From Arthrobacter sp. AQ5-06 (GTDB taxonomy: Bacteria > Actinomycetota > Actinomycetes > Actinomycetales > Micrococcaceae), in NCBI RefSeq assembly GCF_003287955.1, contig NZ_QMKP01000012.1:96036-160035 (forward strand): a stretch of 64,000 nucleotides of DNA, given 5' to 3'. Positions 33,998 through 41,679 of this stretch are shown here, piece after piece (position 1 is the stretch's first letter; each line of letters begins with the position of its first letter). The position numbers were made by a program, and so were the translations under genes. The notes beneath the pieces were generated by a model. That model searched no databases and was not told where the DNA came from. It was given only the letters and a program-made list of their open reading frames with translations.

Positions 33998-34345
33998 GTG
34001 CACGATGTCACCATCCGCCACAACCCGGAGCGGCAGCGCTTTGAAGTGCTTGTGGCTGGAAACCTGATCGGGAAAGCCGCGTACAAGGAGTACGACGGCG
34101 GCGGCTCGCCGCAGCGGATTTTCTACCACACGGTGATCAACGAGGAATACGGCGGTCAGGGACTTGCGGGCAAGCTCGCCAAGGTGGCGCTGACTGAAAC
34201 GGTTGACGAGGTCCGCGCCATCGTTCCGGTCTGCCCGTTCGTCAAGAAGTACCTCGGTAAGCACCCGGAGTATGCCGCCGCCACGGTGGCCGTCAGGTCG
34301 GCGCACCTGGAATTCCTGAACGCCGCCTTGTCCGCCCGGGCCTAG
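33998..34345 (+). CDS. GNAT-fold N-acetyltransferase-like protein (YjdJ/GCN5-short type)
   Basis: 115 residues from GTG 33998 (GAGGAG 8 bp upstream). Short acetyltransferase domain of the YjdJ type: RFEVLVAGNLIGKAAYKEY, FYHTVINEEYGGQGLAGKLAK (the acetyl-CoA motif Q/R-x-x-G-x-G/A) and CPFVKKYLGKHPEYA. The C-terminus LEFLNAALSARA recurs almost identically at the end of the small ORF at 44880-45098. It lies between the beta-lactamase-fold lipoprotein and the ROK regulator, with which it is convergent. Confidence 0.85.
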   Translation: MHDVTIRHNPERQRFEVLVAGNLIGKAAYKEYDGGGSPQRIFYHTVINEEYGGQGLAGKLAKVALTETVDEVRAIVPVCPFVKKYLGKHPEYAAATVAVRSAHLEFLNAALSARA

Positions 34346-34365
34346 CTGTCAGCTCCCGGCCGCGC

Positions 34366-35514
34366 TCAGCCGAGCCGGGCGTTGACCGCGGAAGCAGAGA
34401 ATACTTGGTTCACCAACAGGGAGGACATCCCGCGGATTCCGGCGTCCTCGCCCAGGGCTGCGAGCCGGACGTCAAGGTGACGCGTGGCCCGGGGGAGGGA
34501 CATGGGATACAGCGTTTCGCGAATGCCGCCGATGAGCGAAGACGATGCAAGGTCTCCCGCGATGAGCAGGACTGCCGGATTAAGCAGGCACACCACGGTG
34601 GCCATCACTTCGCCGAGCCGCCGGCCCGCCTCGTGTGTCAGCCGCATGGTGTCGACGTTTCCCGCCAGCAGCTGCTGGCGCACATCCCGCCCTGAGGAAG
34701 CCGCGATACCGAGGCCTGCGAGCTCGCGGGCGATTGCGCCTCCACTGGCTCCTGCGGCGAGGCAGCCGAAGGAGCCGCATTGGCACTGCAGCTCAGCGAA
34801 AGCGGGGTGGCGGACATGGCCGATGTCGCCCGCGCCGCCGTCGACGCCTTGGTAGATCTGCCCGTCGATGACCAGCCCGGTGCCGATCCCTGTGGAAACC
34901 TTGACCAGGCACAGCGAAGTGGTACCGGCGAACCCGGCACTGTATTCGCCCACAGCCATCGCGTCCGCGTCGTTTTCCACCAGGACCGGAACCGGGAACG
35001 CGTCCTGGATGAACTCCACTATCGGGTAGGCGTCCCAGCCGGGCATGATGGGCGGCTGACTGGGCCGGAGCGTGTGCGGATCCACCGGGCCGGGGATGGA
35101 GACGCCCACCCCCGAGACCTTCGACGCCGGCGTTTTGGACTGCTTAAGCAGTCTGTGTCCTGCTTCGATGATGCCGTGCAGGACTTTCTCCGGTCCGTCG
35201 TCGACCGCAATATCCAAAGGCTCATCGGCCACAATGGCCCCGCTGAGGTCCGTGAGGGCGACGCGCGTGGACGTTGTTTCAATGGATGCCGAAATAGTGC
35301 ACGAATGCTGGAGGTTGAAGGCCAGGTCAGTGGGGCGGCGACCGCCGGAGGGCCTGGCGGTGCCGGCTTCGCGGATCAGTTCTGCCTTCAGGAGCGCATC
35401 CACGCGCTGTGCCACCGTCATGCGGGACATGCCTGTTTCTTCCTGGATGTCCCCGCGCGTCCGGGCCTTACCCGACCGGATCAGGTGAAGGACGTCCCCT
35501 GGTCCCACGTACAT
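34366..35514 (-). CDS. ROK-family transcriptional regulator of the sugar locus
   Basis: 382 residues. An N-terminal winged helix (GKARTRGDIQEETGMSRMTVAQRVDALLKAELI) precedes a ROK sugar-kinase-like domain with SGVGVSIPGPVDPHT, VPVLVENDADAMAVGEYSAG, VKVSTGIGTGLVIDGQIYQG and the zinc-binding CQCGSFGCLAAGASG. The glucokinase-like fold usually binds a sugar effector; the NDAD catalytic Asp is present, so kinase activity cannot be excluded. It is divergent from the ABC importer operon at 35814, whose control region carries a GCTAGACA direct repeat and a Crp box, so it most likely represses that operon. Confidence 0.93.
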   Translation of the reverse strand: MYVGPGDVLHLIRSGKARTRGDIQEETGMSRMTVAQRVDALLKAELIREAGTARPSGGRRPTDLAFNLQHSCTISASIETTSTRVALTDLSGAIVADEPLDIAVDDGPEKVLHGIIEAGHRLLKQSKTPASKVSGVGVSIPGPVDPHTLRPSQPPIMPGWDAYPIVEFIQDAFPVPVLVENDADAMAVGEYSAGFAGTTSLCLVKVSTGIGTGLVIDGQIYQGVDGGAGDIGHVRHPAFAELQCQCGSFGCLAAGASGGAIARELAGLGIAASSGRDVRQQLLAGNVDTMRLTHEAGRRLGEVMATVVCLLNPAVLLIAGDLASSSLIGGIRETLYPMSLPRATRHLDVRLAALGEDAGIRGMSSLLVNQVFSASAVNARLG

Positions 35515-35617
35515 CTTCGGCTCCTACGGTTGAAAGGCACTTTTGCCATCCTAGGTGCTCCGGCAGTCGAGGAGGCACAACCTGCATGGGCTCGTGTCGA
35601 TTGACCCTGCAGCTAAT

Positions 35618-35633
35618 GCTAGACAGCTAGACA
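35618..35633. promoter_or_regulatory. Tandem GCTAGACA direct repeat, candidate ROK-regulator site
   Basis: GCTAGACAGCTAGACA is two exact head-to-tail octamers, preceded by a TTGACC (35601-35606) that could be a -35 box. The site lies in the 299-bp gap between the divergent ROK regulator and sugar importer. The word GCTAATG occurs just before it and again near the 39.76 kb palindrome. Binding by the ROK protein is inferred from position only. Confidence 0.45.
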
Positions 35634-35668
35634 ACATTTGGATAGCCTTTAGGCACAAGTTCCGGCTT

Positions 35669-35684
35669 TGTGACTGCGCTCACA
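35669..35684. promoter_or_regulatory. Exact Crp/GlxR-type box TGTGA-N6-TCACA
   Basis: TGTGACTGCGCTCACA matches the consensus of cAMP-receptor-protein-like regulators (E. coli CRP, GlxR of corynebacteria) in all ten fixed positions. It is 130 bp upstream of the importer start. A run of six T follows at 35694-35699, and the palindrome can also fold as a weak GACTG/CAGTC hairpin. Confidence 0.7.
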
Positions 35685-35813
35685 GTCGGGAGGTTTTTTA
35701 GCACCCGTTTTGCTGGTCCGGCCGCAGCGGTCCGGGCCGGACGGAAACGGGGGCCGAGCGCGCGAAGCCGCGGCACCGGTTCCGGGGCCGCCGAAGACAG
35801 GAGCATCGAAGTG

Positions 35814-37226
35814 ATGAGAATCAGAGGCCGCTTACAAGTGGCCGTGATTGCGGCAGCGTCGCTGACTATGGCAATGCTGGCAGGCTGCACACCCAACGAA
35901 GGTTCGAATGACGGGAAAACCACTGGCGGTGCCCAGGCGATCACCGTCTGGACAGCGGACACCCTGCCGGACCGCGTCGCCAAAACGGAGGAGATCATCG
36001 CCAAGTTCACCGCCGCCACCGGCGTTCAAGTTGATCTGGTGGGCGTGCCGGAGGACCAGTTCAACCAGGTCCTGACCTCATCCGCTGCAGCCGGGGACCT
36101 CCCGGATGTCATCGGCTCCATTTCACTTGCGCAGGTCCGAACGCTCGCCGCTAACGACCTGGTGGACGCCGCAAGCAACAAGGCGGTCATCGAGACCCTG
36201 GACGAAAGCACATTCTCCAAGCGGGCCCTCGAACTGACGCGGGACGGCGACCAGCAGCTGTCGGTCCCCGACTCCTCCTGGCAGCAGCTCCTCTACTATC
36301 GGAAGGACCTCTTCGACAAGGCCGGCATTACGGCACCGAAGTCCTACGATGACATCAAGGCAGCGGCGCAGAAGCTGGACACCCCGCAGCTCGCAGGCCT
36401 TGCGGCAGCCAATAAGCCTGGCGAGGCGTTTACTCAGCAAACCTTCGAGCATATTGCGCAGGGCAACGGCTGTGAAATGGTCAATGACCAGGGGGACATC
36501 ACTTTTGACAGCCCCGAGTGTGTGGGCGCCCTTGAGTTCTACCGCGACATGCTGACCCAGTACTCGGTTCCGGGCGCGCAGGACGTGGACACGGTCCGCG
36601 CTTCCTACTTCGCCGGCCAGGCAGCCATGGCCATTTGGTCCACCTTCATCCTGGACGAGATGGCCGGCCTGCGTGACAACGCCAAGCCCACGTGTCCGGA
36701 ATGCGTTGCCGATCCTGCCTTCCTCGCCAAGAACACGGGCGTCGTGACAGGTATCCAGGGACCCGACGGCGAGCAGCCTGCCCAGTTCGGCGAGATTGTG
36801 TCCTGGACGGTCATGAAGGACTCTGCCTCGGATTCCGCGAAGAAGTTCGTGGAGTACTTCATGACCGAAGGCTATGTTGACTGGCTGTCCATCGCCCCCG
36901 AAGGCAGGCTTCCGGTCCGTGCGGGAACGGCGGACAATCCGACTGAATACTCGGACAAGTGGAAGACCATGCCCGCCGGTGTGGACAGGAAAGAGCCTCT
37001 GGGCAAGTTCTACTCCGAGGACGTCCTCTCCATCCTTGAACAGGGTCCGGATGACCTGAAGCGCTGGGGTATCACCCAGGGCCAGGGCGACCTGGTGGGC
37101 GCAGCCTTGGGCGAGTTGCCCATCGCCAAAGCCGTCAGCGACGTCACCTCCGGCGGAGTCGATCCTGCAACCGCGGCCAAGCAGGCCGCGGAATCCCTGC
37201 GCTCCATTCAGGGTTCGCTGAAGTGA
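35814..37226 (+). CDS. Sugar ABC transporter substrate-binding lipoprotein
   Basis: 470 residues from ATG 35814; the GTG right before it (35811) is also possible, and AGGAG lies at 35799-35803. The lipobox is MLAGC near residue 26. The mature part has the family 1 extracellular binding-protein pattern: AITVWTADTLPDRVAKTEEI, FTAATGVQVDLVGVPED, DLPDVIGSISLAQVRTLAAND, YYRKDLFDKAGI and SYFAGQAAMAIWSTFI. CEMV, ECV and CPECV Cys residues in the middle may form disulfides. It captures a sugar or glycoside for the two permeases that follow (4-bp GTGA overlap with the first). The locus around it suggests an alpha-linked oligosaccharide or glycoside ligand; the exact sugar is unknown. Confidence 0.93.
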   Translation: MRIRGRLQVAVIAAASLTMAMLAGCTPNEGSNDGKTTGGAQAITVWTADTLPDRVAKTEEIIAKFTAATGVQVDLVGVPEDQFNQVLTSSAAAGDLPDVIGSISLAQVRTLAANDLVDAASNKAVIETLDESTFSKRALELTRDGDQQLSVPDSSWQQLLYYRKDLFDKAGITAPKSYDDIKAAAQKLDTPQLAGLAAANKPGEAFTQQTFEHIAQGNGCEMVNDQGDITFDSPECVGALEFYRDMLTQYSVPGAQDVDTVRASYFAGQAAMAIWSTFILDEMAGLRDNAKPTCPECVADPAFLAKNTGVVTGIQGPDGEQPAQFGEIVSWTVMKDSASDSAKKFVEYFMTEGYVDWLSIAPEGRLPVRAGTADNPTEYSDKWKTMPAGVDRKEPLGKFYSEDVLSILEQGPDDLKRWGITQGQGDLVGAALGELPIAKAVSDVTSGGVDPATAAKQAAESLRSIQGSLK

Positions 37227-38224
37227 GTTCGGTCAAAAAGGACGTTCCTGCCGGGCCGGCGGCATCAGCCGCCGGCCCGCGGGGGCGCCGCAAGCTTTCA
37301 CCCATGGCCAGGGAGGAGCAGCGGGCCGGACTCACCCTGCTTTCGCCCACGCTGGTTCTGGTCCTGGTCATGGTGGTTCTGCCGATCCTCTGGACCCTGG
37401 TGCTTGCATTCCAGCGCGTGCGGATCCTGAATATCCGTACCGCCGGCATCTTCGGGCCGTATACGGTGGCCAACTTCGACAGCGTGTTCTCGAGCAGCTT
37501 CTTCACGTCGCTCGGCACCACGCTGGCCTACTCCATTTTCGGGACCGCCGGGGCGATCATCCTGGGGCTCATCGCGGCACTGGCCCTCCGGAAGCCTTTC
37601 AAGGGAAGGACCCTGATCCGAGCGTCCATGCTGATCCCTTACGTGTCACCCATCGTGGCCGTGACGTTCACCTGGACCACCATGCTGGATCCGCAGTTCG
37701 GCCTCATCAACTATTGGGGAAAGCGGCTGCTCGGCTGGGAAGAATCCATCCCGTTTCTCAGCGAGCGGGCCAGGGAAGTGTCATTTCTCGGCCTGAACTT
37801 CGAAATCCCCACCGCGCTGATCACCGTCATCGTTTTTGAAATGTGGCGGTCCTTTCCCTTCGCTTTCCTGTTCCTCACGGCCCGGATCAACGCTATTCCG
37901 GACAGCCTGGAGGAAGCCGCCAGGGTGGACGGGGCAACCCCCATCCAGCGCTTTTTCCACATCATCCTTCCGCAACTGCTGCCCACCATCGCCATGCTGT
38001 CCGTCCTGCGGTTCATCTGGACGTTCAACAGCTTTGATGACATCTACCTGCTCACCGGCGGTGGCGGCGGCACCGAAGTGGTGGCCGTGACCGTGTTCAA
38101 CTTCCTGACCGCGCGTGGCGATATTGGTGCCGCGTCTGCCCAGGCGCTGGTGCTGGCCGTCATCCTCGGCGTGATGGTGGGAATCTACATCAAGTTCTTC
38201 GGCAAGAAGGAGGAGGTCTCCTGA
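37223..38224 (+). CDS. Sugar ABC transporter permease (MalF/UgpA type)
   Basis: 333 residues from GTG 37223, overlapping the binding protein stop by 4 bp. Six or so membrane segments, with a Lys/Arg-rich cytoplasmic N-terminus (SAAGPRGRRKLSPMAREEQ). The conserved inner-membrane EAA motif lies in DSLEEAARVDGATPIQRFFH, the contact for the ATPase. It forms a heterodimer with the next permease. No ATPase gene is present in the locus; in actinobacteria such importers usually share an MsiK/UgpC-type ATPase from elsewhere. Confidence 0.94.
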   Translation: MSSVKKDVPAGPAASAAGPRGRRKLSPMAREEQRAGLTLLSPTLVLVLVMVVLPILWTLVLAFQRVRILNIRTAGIFGPYTVANFDSVFSSSFFTSLGTTLAYSIFGTAGAIILGLIAALALRKPFKGRTLIRASMLIPYVSPIVAVTFTWTTMLDPQFGLINYWGKRLLGWEESIPFLSERAREVSFLGLNFEIPTALITVIVFEMWRSFPFAFLFLTARINAIPDSLEEAARVDGATPIQRFFHIILPQLLPTIAMLSVLRFIWTFNSFDDIYLLTGGGGGTEVVAVTVFNFLTARGDIGAASAQALVLAVILGVMVGIYIKFFGKKEEVS

Positions 38225-39153
38225 TGGCTGTTCCCGTCGTAACTAGACGCCCGGCCTCCCCATCCCGGCCCCCGGAGGGTTACCGATGGACACGTGACGT
38301 TATCGAAACCAAGGTTTTCGGTGTTCTCCGCTGGGTAGTGATCGTCGGCCTGGTGCTGGTGACCCTGTTCCCGTTCTACTACATGTTCATCCTCTCGATC
38401 CGCCCCCTGGATTCGCTGCTGCGCGATCCCGGCTCACTGGTCATTCCGTTCGGCGAACTGAACTGGGGTGCCTACCAGAGCATCATGACGCCGCAGGAAG
38501 ACGGCGGCCAGGGCTTCCTGAGGTTCATGGGCAACAGTGCCATGGTGGCGCTGGGGACGGTGCTGATTTCGCTGCTGGTGGCCATTCCCGGCTCCTACGC
38601 CATCAGCCGGCTGAACTTCTTCGGCCGCCGCCAGATCAGTGCGCTGTTCCTCGCGGTGTACCTGTTCCCCAGCATCCTGCTGGCCATCCCGCTGTTCACC
38701 ATCTTCACCAGACTTGGCCTGCGGGGCCAGCTGGTGGCATTGCTCATCGTGTACGTGGCCCAGGTCATCCCGGTCACCATCTACATGCTGCGCAATTACT
38801 TCGATACCATTCCCACCAGCCTGGAGGAGGCCGCGGCCCTGGACGGCTGCAGCAGGCTCGGCGTGCTGCGCCGGATCAGCCTGCCGCTGGCAATGCCCGC
38901 CATTATTTCCAACGGCCTGTTCGTTTTCATGATCGCGTGGAACGAATTCCTCTTCGCCTTGCTGTTCCTGGTGAATACCCGGCCCAACTGGACCGTCTCG
39001 CTGGGCCTGTCCCAGCTGGCCGGCAGCATTGAAGTGCCCACCACCGTGCTGATGGCAGGCTCGGTGATCCTCACGCTGCCCATCATTATCATCTTCTTCG
39101 CTGCGGAGCGGCTCCTCACCGAGGGTCTCACCGCCGGCGGGGAGAAAGGCTGA
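38224..39153 (+). CDS. Sugar ABC transporter permease (MalG/UgpE type)
   Basis: 309 residues from ATG 38224; the ATG shares one base with the stop of the first permease. Six membrane helices, the EAA loop SLEEAAALDGCSRLGVLRRI, and MIAWNEFLFALLFLVNT before the last two helices, all typical of MalG-type permeases. Pairs with the preceding permease to form the channel. Its stop overlaps an ATG (39153) of a further reading frame that seems to be a truncated relic. Confidence 0.94.
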   Translation: MAVPVVTRRPASPSRPPEGYRWTRDVIETKVFGVLRWVVIVGLVLVTLFPFYYMFILSIRPLDSLLRDPGSLVIPFGELNWGAYQSIMTPQEDGGQGFLRFMGNSAMVALGTVLISLLVAIPGSYAISRLNFFGRRQISALFLAVYLFPSILLAIPLFTIFTRLGLRGQLVALLIVYVAQVIPVTIYMLRNYFDTIPTSLEEAAALDGCSRLGVLRRISLPLAMPAIISNGLFVFMIAWNEFLFALLFLVNTRPNWTVSLGLSQLAGSIEVPTTVLMAGSVILTLPIIIIFFAAERLLTEGLTAGGEKG

Positions 39154-39335
39154 TGGCGGGCGAAGCGGGCGCCGAGCCTGACGCTGCCACGTCCGGTGCA
39201 CGAGTTGGACGCCGTCCTGGCCGGGCATCTGGACAACGGCATGGTGCCGCATGCGCTACGGCGCCGGCCCTGACTTGCAGACCGCGCACCATTACGCGTT
39301 CGGCAGGATCTCGGTCACCGGGAATCCGGTGCTGA
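39153..39335 (+). pseudogene. Possible truncated gene start coupled to the permease stop
   Basis: The ATG overlaps the permease stop (TGATG), the arrangement of a coupled downstream gene, but the frame gives only 60 residues rich in Arg and Ala without any recognised domain. A different frame in this stretch reads LPRPVHELDAVLAGHLDNG, so a frameshift in a lost gene is possible. It runs into the Gfo/Idh remnant on the other strand. Confidence 0.3.
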
Positions 39336-39656
39336 GGAATCCTCCGTCCAGGAATCCGCCGTGGAGGTACGTGCCTGTGACGCCGAGGACAGCCGCTTCG
39401 TTGCGCAGTTCCGTCGCTGCCGTGAGGAAGCTGCGGGTCCGCTGGTGGTAGCGCTTGGTAAGGACGACGGCGTTTGCCACCGTGTTGCGGCGCACGGCGT
39501 CCGCCACGGCTACTGCCTGCTGCAAGGAGGCGCCCAGCGGGCGGTGCTCCCGCTCACGGACCAGACGCCTACCAGTTCGGTCTCGGCGCCAGCGCTGTGC
39601 AGGGGTGCGTGCAGGGTTGCGGCCCATTGGCCGGCGCCCACCAGCCCGACTTTCAC
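39292..39656 (-). pseudogene. Decayed Gfo/Idh/MocA-family oxidoreductase
   Basis: Two minus-strand frames hold parts of one Gfo/Idh/MocA dehydrogenase (normally 320-400 residues). From GTG 39656: KVGLVGAGQWAATLHAPLHS then ELVGVW, the NAD-binding Rossmann start. Near 39555 the frame changes and about 60-70 codons are missing, including the EKP motif region; the other frame continues with LGASLQQAVAVADAVRRNT, VLTKRYHQRTRSFLTAATEL and GTYLHGGFLDGGFLSTG, then stops at 39292 after FPVTEILPNA. The C-terminal half is gone. The gene probably once worked with the sugar-locus enzymes around it. Confidence 0.85.
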
Positions 39657-39760
39657 GGGCGGATAGCGGGCAGGGGATTGCCTCGTGGAGGCGTCGGAAA
39701 CCATGTGATGAAGATGCTGCACATTCTGCCTAACGTCTATACACAAGTAGGCTAGTTGTT

Positions 39761-39779
39761 ATGCTAATGTCGTTTGCAT
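39761..39779. promoter_or_regulatory. Interrupted palindrome ATGCTAA-N5-TTTGCAT upstream of the MDR gene
   Basis: The half-sites match at 6 of 7 positions around a 5-bp centre (TGTCG). It lies 41 bp before the dehydrogenase start at 39821. Size and symmetry suit a repressor operator (LacI or ROK type). Its role is inference. Confidence 0.45.
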
Positions 39780-39820
39780 CACAGTCCTAGCCACCTCACC
39801 TACCTAAGGATCGATCCGAA

Positions 39821-40885
39821 GTGTCCCGCTTCCTCCGCATGGCCGCGCCCCGCAGCGTCGCCGTAATTGACCAGCCTTCCGTCCCGCTCGAAGCGGGTCA
39901 GGCGCGCGTGCGGACCATCTATTCCGGCATTTCGGCGGGCACCGAGCTCACTGCCTACCGCGGCACCAACCCTTACGTGACGTCCATCTGGGATCCTGCG
40001 CCGCGGCTGTTCGAGCCCGGGCTGGAGGCCCCTGGGTATCCGCTGGATGGCTGGGGATATTCCGAAGTGGGTGAAGTGGTGGAGCTGGCACCGCCGGAAG
40101 GGCAGGCCGCCGGAGCCGCCGGCGCCGATGCTCCCGTGCAGGTGGGCGACAAGGTCTGGGGCATCTGGGGGAACCGCTACGAGGGCATCCTGGTGGCAGA
40201 GTCGCTCCGGGGCCATGTGTTGCCGGCCGGAATGGATCCCCTCGCGGGTGCCTTCGTGCGGGTTGGTGCAATCGCCCTGAGTGCCGTGCTGGCCGCGGAC
40301 CTGGGCCCCGGCTCCACCGTGGCCATCTTTGGCCAGGGCGTCATCGGACTGCTTGCCACTCGCTTCGCAGTGCTTAACGGGGCAAAGGTGATCGCCGTGG
40401 ACGGAATCCAGGCCCGCCGCCGGCGTGCCCTCGAATGGGGTGCCCTGCATGCCCTCGGCCCGGCCCCGGAACTGGCAGGGGACATCCGGCGGATCACCAG
40501 CGGTGCCGGCGTGGACGTTGCCATCGAGCTCAGCGGAAACTACCGTGCGCTGCACGAAGCCACCCGGGCAGTAGGTGCCGACGGCACCGTCATCGCCGCC
40601 GGCTTCTATCAGGGCGAAGCCGCCGGTGTCCGGTTCGGCGAGGAGTTCCACCATAACCGGGTTCAGCTCCTCGCCTCCCAGATCGGCCCCGTTCCCAACC
40701 GGCTCCGCTCCCGCTGGACGGTGCCCCGGCTGCAGCAGACCGTCGTCGACCACCTCGCCGACGGCCGGGTCAACGCGCCGGCGCTGGTAACCCACACCTA
40801 TTCCCTAACGGATTCCGCCAAAGCCTATGAACTCCTGGACACAGACCCGGAGTCCGCCCTCCAGGTTGTATTGGAGTTCTCATGA
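39821..40885 (+). CDS. MDR-superfamily dehydrogenase without catalytic zinc ligands
   Basis: 354 residues from GTG 39821. Medium-chain dehydrogenase/reductase fold: YSGISAGTELTAYRG at the start, GWGYSEVGEVVEL, and a Rossmann motif STVAIFGQGVIGLLATRFAVL. The Cys normally seen in the first motif (GICGTD) is Ser here, and the four-Cys structural zinc loop is missing, so it is a zinc-independent member. IRRITSGAGVDVAIELSGNY is the usual nucleotide-binding-domain segment. The neighbouring epimerase and glycoside hydrolases (4-bp overlaps) indicate sugar or polyol oxidation as part of the uptake locus. Confidence 0.9.
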   Translation: MSRFLRMAAPRSVAVIDQPSVPLEAGQARVRTIYSGISAGTELTAYRGTNPYVTSIWDPAPRLFEPGLEAPGYPLDGWGYSEVGEVVELAPPEGQAAGAAGADAPVQVGDKVWGIWGNRYEGILVAESLRGHVLPAGMDPLAGAFVRVGAIALSAVLAADLGPGSTVAIFGQGVIGLLATRFAVLNGAKVIAVDGIQARRRRALEWGALHALGPAPELAGDIRRITSGAGVDVAIELSGNYRALHEATRAVGADGTVIAAGFYQGEAAGVRFGEEFHHNRVQLLASQIGPVPNRLRSRWTVPRLQQTVVDHLADGRVNAPALVTHTYSLTDSAKAYELLDTDPESALQVVLEFS

Positions 40886-41679
40886 CCCTCATCACCGTCC
40901 AGGAGCAGCACCTGCCCGGCGCGAGCCTTGAAGAGAAATTCGACCATGCCCTTGCGTGGGGCTTCGGCGGCATTGAACTGCGGTCCGCCGGCGAGCTGCA
41001 GTTCCAGGCGCGCCTGCGCGAACTGCGGCGGGCCCGGAATGCCGGCGTTGTGATGCCTACCGCCTGCGTGGAGATGCCCCACTTTGTTGGTGCCTTCGAC
41101 GACGAACTGCGGAAGGACGCCGTCGTCCAACTCAAATCCCAGCTGAGCGTAATGGCGGAGATCGGCGGCCGGGGCGTCATGACGCCCGCCTCGTACGGCA
41201 TGTTCTCCAAACGCCTGCCCCCGTTCATCCCGCCACGCACCGAGGAAGCGGACACCGCCGTGCTGGTGGAATCATTTACCGAGCTTGGCGAACACGCGGC
41301 CGCCGAAGGGGTGGAGATCTATCTTGAACCCCTGAACCGCTATGAGGACCACATGATCAATACCCTCGCCGACGGCGTGCGGCTGCTGACGCTTGTGGGC
41401 CTGGGCGCGGTGCGCCTGGCTCCGGACACGTATCACATGAACATTGAGGAAAGTGACCTTGCTGCGGCCCTCCAGGACGCCGCCGGATACATCGGCCACA
41501 TCCAGGCCAGCGATTCCAACCGCCTCGAACCCGGTGCCGGGCACATCGACTGGGCCCTGTTTGGTGCGACGCTGAAATCCATCGGATATCAGGGAACCGT
41601 CGCCCTGGAATCCCGGCTGTCCGGACCGGCGGAGGAAGTCCTTCCCCGGGTGCCGTCCCTGCTGGGGCGATACCTGTGA
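40882..41679 (+). CDS. Sugar phosphate isomerase/epimerase-like TIM-barrel protein
   Basis: 265 residues from ATG 40882, overlapping the MDR stop by 4 bp. AP-endonuclease-2/xylose-isomerase-like barrel: ALAWGFGGIELRSAGE, VEIYLEPLNRYEDHMINT (metal-binding Glu), RLAPDTYHMNIEESDL and YIGHIQASDSNRLEPGAGHID, with His and Asp/Glu residues that bind a divalent metal in this family. It likely isomerises or epimerises a keto or aldo sugar made by the dehydrogenase. Overlaps the next gene by 4 bp. Confidence 0.92.
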   Translation: MTLITVQEQHLPGASLEEKFDHALAWGFGGIELRSAGELQFQARLRELRRARNAGVVMPTACVEMPHFVGAFDDELRKDAVVQLKSQLSVMAEIGGRGVMTPASYGMFSKRLPPFIPPRTEEADTAVLVESFTELGEHAAAEGVEIYLEPLNRYEDHMINTLADGVRLLTLVGLGAVRLAPDTYHMNIEESDLAAALQDAAGYIGHIQASDSNRLEPGAGHIDWALFGATLKSIGYQGTVALESRLSGPAEEVLPRVPSLLGRYL

